A stretch of DNA of 21,583 nt from Welwitschia mirabilis. Its lineage: Eukaryota; Gnetophyta; Gnetopsida; Welwitschiales. Under the pieces are notes generated by a model. That model searched no databases and was not told the DNA's origin. It was given only the letters and a program-made list of their open reading frames with translations. The position numbers were made by a program, and so were the translations under genes. Numbering within the stretch: position 1 is the first letter of the stretch; each line of letters begins with the position of its first letter. Shown one piece after another: positions 19,632-21,583 of this stretch. The stretch covers positions 255,235,922 through 255,257,504 of the forward strand of contig JBOZIK010000001.1 of assembly GCA_051453625.1 (NCBI GenBank), given 5' to 3'.

Positions 19632-20020
19632 TTGGTCCAGATTGGTCGAAAGATTTTTGAATTTATGTGTGACGAGAGTGATCATGCAGTGGGGGGAGTT
19701 TTAGGGACAAAAAGGTGGAAAGAACTTTCATGTCATAGTCTATACTAGTAAAACTCTTAAAGGAGCCTAACTTAATGAGAAAGAGTTGCTAGACACTTTC
19801 CATTCTCTTGAGAAATTTCACCATTATCTTCTTGGTTATCATACCAACATTTATATTGATCACTTTGCAATATGTTATCCTATGACCAAAACTTCTATGG
19901 GGGCTTGTCTTCCTCATTGGATCCTACCATTCCAAGAGCTTTATAGCACAATCAAGGATAAAACATGAAAAGAAAATGTTGTGGCTGATCATCTTTCTCG
20001 CTTACCTTTTCCTTTTTCTT
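19630..20020 (+). pseudogene. Athila-type RNase H, degenerate
   Basis: The start is GPDWSK-DF, with an extra T causing a frameshift, then EFMCDESDHAVGGVLG with the first catalytic Asp. NEKELLDTFHSLEKFHHYL carries the Glu. IYIDHFAICYPM has the third acidic residue, and after one in-frame stop (19966-19968) KENVVADHLSRLPF gives the last Asp. All four metal-binding positions are thus still present, but stops and shifts break the chain. The domain would have removed RNA from RNA-DNA hybrids during reverse transcription. Confidence 0.82.
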
Positions 20021-21428
20021 CATCTGAACCATTAATCCTTATAGAAGAATTCCCTGATGAACATTTATTTCTTATTCATAGCTTGAAGGATCAATATTCA
20101 AAACACCCTGATCCATCATATGCAAGCATTGTGTCACTTGTAAAACACCTCCTACTTGGATGACTTCTTAACGGAAAGTTTTCTCCATAGGATGGGTGAA
20201 TATGAATTCTCCTTTCCTTTATTGTAGATGCAAGGATCAAATCCTGAGACGATGCATTCCTAAGTGGGAGCAACAACCCATTTTACAACTTTGTCATAGA
20301 GGAGTATGTGTTGGGCACTTTAGTGGAAAAAAGACTACAATGAAAATCCTGCACGCTGGTTTTTATTGGCCTTCTCTTTTTCACGATTCTTTTGAATTTG
20401 TCAAAACCTGTGAAGCTTGCCAAAAGTGTGGGGGATTAACTCCCAAGCAAGATATGCCATTCCAAGCCATTATTGAATGTGAACACTTTGATTGTTGGGG
20501 AATTGACTTTATAGGACCTTTGGACCCTCCTCCTTGTGGAAAGAAATGCATCCATGTGACCATTGATTATCTTACTAGATGGGTGAAGCTACTCTTATGG
20601 TATCAAATGATGATTTAAATGCCTGTCACTTCATTGAATCTTATATCTTTGCTCGATTTGGTTTTCCTAGGGTCCTTATTAGTGTCTAAGGCACTCATTT
20701 TATTATTAAGGTCCTTTGGAAACTTTTGTTACAAATAGGAATTGAAATTGAGTTGCCAATGCCTACCATCTTCAGACTAACGATCAAGTGCAGAATGCTA
20801 ATTTTGAAGTCAAGAAAACCCTTTCGAAAACTATTAGCTCATCCTATAATAGCTGGTCCTTGAAGCTTGATGATGTTCTTTGGTCCTATCCTACTACATG
20901 GCGTAATTCTCTTCGTTTTTCTCCCTATGAGCTTGTCTGTTGTAAACCTTGTGTGTTTTTGGTTGATCTAGCTTTTCATTCATTTAAAACTTGCCATACC
21001 TTGAATTTGAATGATTTGGAGTCTAATCTTTATGATCACCTTCTCCAAATACAACACTTTGACAAAAAGAGAACACAAGCGATTAACTGCTATTTTATTA
21101 CCAAAGCCCAAGCCAAATACTACCACGATAAACACATCCAATTGGAGTATTTTGAACCTGGGTAATATTTCTTCTATTCAACACAAAGGCTAGCATGATT
21201 CACAATAGGCTTGTGTCTAGGTGTTTGGGTTCTTACATTGCCCTGAAATCTTTTCCCAATGGGCCTGTTTGTATTAAGGACACCGCTTCCAATAAAACCT
21301 TTTAGGTAAATGGGCAACGACTAAAACCTTACTTCAAAAGTGAACCTTTGAGGCAAGATTCCACCCTAGTGGAGGAACTAAACTTAATTGATCCCTTGCA
21401 AGAAGGGGGTTGGTTAGCAATAGTCTAA
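20021..21428 (+). pseudogene. Athila-type integrase, degenerate
   Basis: The zinc finger is intact: His at 20295 and 20316, Cys at 20409 and 20418 (CHRGVCVGHF, TCEACQKC). The core begins CWGIDFIGPLDPP with its Asp at 20505-20507. The second Asp reads Val and the next residue is a stop (SV*GTHF at 20681-20695). The catalytic Glu reads Gln in TNDQVQNANFEV (20791-20793), so two of three active-site residues are lost. Next come WSLKLDDVLWSYPTTW and SPYELVCCKPC, then a C-terminal GPY-like module (LGSYIALKSFPNGPVCIKDT, with Ser for Pro) and VNGQRLKPYF. The last stop is at 21426-21428. An early stop and at least three frameshifts are present. Confidence 0.87.
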
Positions 21429-21559
21429 ACATTATTCATGAAGAAGGGAGTCATTATAAGAGAGGCATCTTTTCGACTTTGACATTCCTAGATTTGAATC
21501 GATCTATGTGATCCTTCTCTTGAGTTGGATTTAGATTTGTCAAGAAGCGTCCGTGCTTT
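21429..21559. other. short non-coding region after Athila integrase
   Basis: Only about 130 bases separate the integrase stop from the final purine tract, and no envelope-like frame is present. A smaller purine run (aagaaggggg, 21400-21409) just before the integrase stop is a second, weaker candidate for the plus-strand primer. Confidence 0.5.
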
Positions 21560-21583
21560 AAAGAGAGAGAGAAGGAGGGAGGG
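21560..21583 (+). other. candidate polypurine tract (plus-strand primer) of the Athila element
   Basis: The last 24 bases of the window are all purine (aaagagagagagaaggaggg, then aggg). A polypurine tract immediately before the 3' LTR is expected at this position. The LTR would start just beyond the window edge, so this cannot be confirmed here. A GA-rich microsatellite is the alternative. Confidence 0.5.

Larger units (their letters stand above)
13720..21583 (+). mobile_element. Athila-type Ty3/gypsy retrotransposon, nearly complete but inactive
   Basis: In order: 5' LTR ending near 14736, primer binding site at 14740, a leader with internal repeats, gag, protease, RT, RNase H, integrase, and a purine tract at the window edge. 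The domain order and the tRNA-Asp-type primer site are those of plant Athila elements. The gag, the D-L-G-A-S protease, the FMDDF reverse transcriptase and the integrase all resemble that lineage. No envelope-like frame lies after integrase. The exact 5' border is uncertain (about 13717-13790). The 3' LTR is outside the window. Stops, frameshifts and deletions occur throughout. Confidence 0.85.

Noticed and set aside
21400-21420. Polypurine tract and 3' LTR start at aagaagggggttgg
   Set aside because: The following 170 bases show no match to the proposed 5' LTR start region, and the integrase frame continues through it. The tract at the window end is longer and better placed.

Overview
This is nuclear DNA from a plant. 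It is AT-rich, lacks bacterial-style gene packing, and has short phase-0 exons with GT-AG splice sites buried in long non-coding stretches. The rest is mostly old, broken plant-type LTR retrotransposons. Long introns packed with decayed Ty3/gypsy and Ty1/copia elements suggest a large seed-plant genome. A gymnosperm is possible, but the window alone does not prove it.

Layout: (1) 1-2109 holds two adjacent exons (1242-1367 and 1954-2109) on the + strand. Spliced, they give a continuous 94-residue coiled-coil-like segment that I recognise as the middle of augmin subunit 6 (AUG6/HAUS6-like, a microtubule-nucleation factor). No further exon was found downstream, so the remaining ~19.5 kb may lie in one giant AUG6 intron, or the two exons may be a detached gene fragment. 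(2) 2110-5200 is non-coding with small tandem duplications and one likely tRNA-derived SINE (about 4473-4730). (3) 5210-9010 is a decayed Ty3/gypsy pol of the Tat/Ogre type (RT, RNase H, second RNase H, integrase). Between the second RNase H and the integrase lies a ~1 kb block that may be a solo LTR (7080-8097). (4) 9010-11925 is mostly unreadable, with a weak LINE ORF1-like trace on the minus strand near 10.6-10.8 kb. (5) About 11781-13716 holds Ty1/copia fragments: an integrase zinc-finger scrap, a twice-repeated gag segment, and an integrase core. (6) About 13720-21583 is a nearly full-length but dead Athila-type Ty3/gypsy element: 5' LTR with TATA box, tRNA-Asp-type primer binding site, leader, gag (broken by a 990-base N gap), protease, RT, RNase H, integrase and a purine tract at the window's last base.

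The retroelement domains follow the usual order for their lineages (gag-PR-RT-RH-INT for Athila; RT-RH-aRNH-INT for Tat), but each reading frame carries stops, frameshifts and deletions, so none should make a working polyprotein. The three LTR-element groups all lie in the same orientation as the AUG6 exons. The only plausible functional host coding sequence is the two AUG6 exons. I found no tRNA or rRNA gene, CRISPR array or previously undescribed gene system. The most interesting points are the possible giant AUG6 intron, the candidate SINE and solo LTR, the CpG-rich tandem-repeat block in the Athila LTR, and the many short tandem duplications across the window.
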